From Rhodobacterales bacterium CG2_30_65_12 (GTDB lineage Bacteria > Pseudomonadota > Alphaproteobacteria > Rhodobacterales > Rhodobacteraceae): DNA of 6,354 nt. The position numbers and the translations under genes are program-made. How positions within the stretch are numbered: the first letter of the stretch is position 1; every line of letters begins with the position of its first letter. The notes beneath the pieces are model-generated. The model ran no database searches. It was given only the letters and a program-made list of their open reading frames with translations, and was not told where the DNA came from. This document shows positions 5,272 through 6,354 of this stretch, piece by piece. The stretch is from positions 1 through 6,354 of the forward strand of contig MNZL01000131.1 of assembly GCA_001873585.1 (NCBI GenBank), given 5' to 3'.

Positions 5272-6318
5272 GTGAGTGACGTGGAAAGCACCATCCAGAC
5301 ATTGGCGAAAAGACTTCAAACTCACGGTGAGACGATTGCCACCGAAGAAGCTGTGAAAACTTCAATTATATTGCCTTTCTTGCAGGCGTTTGGGTATGAT
5401 ATTTTCAATCCAGGGGAAGTGATACCTGAGTTTACTGCTGACGCGGTCGGTAAGCGTGGCGAAAAGGTAGATTACGCTGTTAGTATTGAAGGTGAAATAA
5501 AAATCCTGATCGAATGCAAGGCGTTGGGATCAGAACTCGTAGACAAGCACCTTTCACAGTTATTTCGATATTTTACCGTTACAAAAGCTCGGTTCGGTCT
5601 CTTGACCAACGGACAGGTATACAAATTCTATACCGACCTTGATGAACCTAACAAGCTCGATAGGAAACCGTTCTTTATCTTTGATATATTAGATCACAGT
5701 AGATCTTCGCTCAGTGAGCTCCAAAAATTTGAAAAGGGTCGTTTCGATGTTGAAGGGATTCTCCGAAACGCAGAACGCTTGAAGTATGTCTCTGCGGTCC
5801 GGACCTTTCTTGCGCGAGAAATGGATGATCCGTCAGCAGAACTTGTTAGGGTGATTGCTGCTGATGTCTATGACGGTCGAATTACCGGGCATGTCCGGGA
5901 AATCATCGCGGCAGCGACGAAGACTGCTTTTCAAGAGATAGTGAGGGACTCGGTGCGAACCCGCCTGTCCTCGGCACTTGAAAACACATCTAATCAAGAA
6001 AGCGACACGAATGCGCTGGGGAATACGGAAGAAATCGTCACAACGGATGAAGAAATTGAAGCAACTCTTCTGATCCGTGGGATTGTGAGAAACGTGATAG
6101 ATGGTAATCGGGTTAGCTATCGAGACGCCAAGTCTTATTGTGCCGTCCTCGTAGACGATAACAATCGCAAGCCTTTGGCGAGGCTGCACTTCAACAGAAA
6201 GCAAAAATACTTGGGTCTGTTTGACAATGGAAATGAAGACCGAGTGGCAATCTCTGATTTGTCGGATATCTACGATTTTTCAGAGCGACTTCGTGCTGTA
6301 GCAAAGACATATGTTTGA
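5272..6318 (+). CDS. Stand-alone type I restriction R-subunit N-terminal (HSDR_N) nuclease protein
   Basis: 348 residues, far shorter than a full HsdR (about 1000), with no helicase motifs. Residues about 20-140 form the HSDR_N nuclease domain with a complete PD-(D/E)XK set. Glu25/Glu26 lie in TEEAVKTSIILPFL, Asp67 in EKVDYAV, and Glu81 and Lys83 in ILIECKALG. The QxxxY motif QLFRY (96-100), typical of HsdR and RecB-like nucleases, follows. Then comes the usual FGLLTNGQVYKFYTDLD block. Residues about 165-232 are helical, 233-262 are a polar linker, and 263-348 (EATLLIRGIVRN..., SYRDAKSYCAVLVDDNNRKPLARLHFN, ISDLSDIYDFSERL) form a C-terminal domain seen in similar stand-alone proteins, with unknown role. 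GTG at 5272 starts 5 nt after thyX, but AGAGGA is only about 2 nt ahead. A GTG at 5281 would give 10 nt spacing and may be the true start. GC content near 45% and A/T-ending codons (ATA, TTA, AAA) contrast with the GC-rich neighbours, so horizontal gain is likely. Defence or DNA processing is inferred, not shown. No methylase or specificity gene is visible. Confidence 0.85.
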   Translation: MSDVESTIQTLAKRLQTHGETIATEEAVKTSIILPFLQAFGYDIFNPGEVIPEFTADAVGKRGEKVDYAVSIEGEIKILIECKALGSELVDKHLSQLFRYFTVTKARFGLLTNGQVYKFYTDLDEPNKLDRKPFFIFDILDHSRSSLSELQKFEKGRFDVEGILRNAERLKYVSAVRTFLAREMDDPSAELVRVIAADVYDGRITGHVREIIAAATKTAFQEIVRDSVRTRLSSALENTSNQESDTNALGNTEEIVTTDEEIEATLLIRGIVRNVIDGNRVSYRDAKSYCAVLVDDNNRKPLARLHFNRKQKYLGLFDNGNEDRVAISDLSDIYDFSERLRAVAKTYV

Positions 6319-6354
6319 GTAAATGCGGCTAGCGTAGAAACCGAAATAAGGGTG
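6319..6354. other. Window end after the HSDR_N gene
   Basis: 36 bases without a recognisable gene start, hairpin or terminator. It is still moderately AT-rich, so the acquired segment may continue past the window edge. Confidence 0.5.

Noticed and set aside
4867..5365. Minus-strand frames opposite the end of thyX and start of the nuclease gene
   Set aside because: They span the junction of two clear genes on the other strand and show no recognisable domain.
1..6354. CRISPR array, tRNA, rRNA, insertion sequence or attachment site
   Set aside because: Scanned for regular repeats with spacers, tRNA-like cloverleaf ends, transposase motifs and flanking repeats; none seen. No direct repeats were found bounding the low-GC gene, though its right side is cut off.

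Overview
The window is GC-rich chromosomal DNA of an alphaproteobacterium, most likely of the Rhodobacterales (Roseobacter/Rhodobacter group). The assignment rests on the gene content: a rhizobial-type class I-beta aspartate aminotransferase, an SdhE with the RGxxExD motif, an LdtR-like MarR regulator, a secreted DUF1194 protein and a flavin-dependent thymidylate synthase ThyX. By eye the housekeeping part is about 65% GC or higher. The last gene (5272-6318) is near 45%.

Layout from left to right. 1-222: the 3' end of cmk (cytidylate kinase), + strand. 223-426: a gene-free gap with short repeats. 427-831 (-): a small conserved protein of unknown function, lying about 100 bp downstream of aatA on the same strand. 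931-2133 (-): aatA. 2134-2217: an 84-bp divergent promoter region with an inverted repeat. 2218-2616 and 2616-2876 (+): an XRE-type regulator whose stop overlaps the start of sdhE. 2877-2986: an intergenic region with two inverted repeats. 2987-3484 (+): the MarR/LdtR-like regulator. It converges on a secreted VWA-like (DUF1194) protein at 3526-4227 (-). 4228-4357: a divergent gap with a GC hairpin just ahead of the thyX ribosome binding site. 4358-5266 (+): thyX. 5272-6318 (+): an AT-richer gene for a stand-alone protein with the N-terminal nuclease domain of type I restriction R subunits.

Most of the window is core metabolism: pyrimidine nucleotides (cmk, thyX) and aspartate/oxaloacetate and TCA-cycle functions (aatA, sdhE). 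One regulator sits between aatA and sdhE. The accessory part is the HsdR_N-like gene, which starts 5 nt after the thyX stop. Its base composition differs sharply from its neighbours, and it keeps a complete PD-(D/E)XK plus QxxxY residue set without any helicase. This suggests a horizontally acquired nuclease, possibly a defence gene, inserted behind thyX. It is the best candidate for unexplored biology here. The family itself is widespread, so it is not claimed as a wholly new system.
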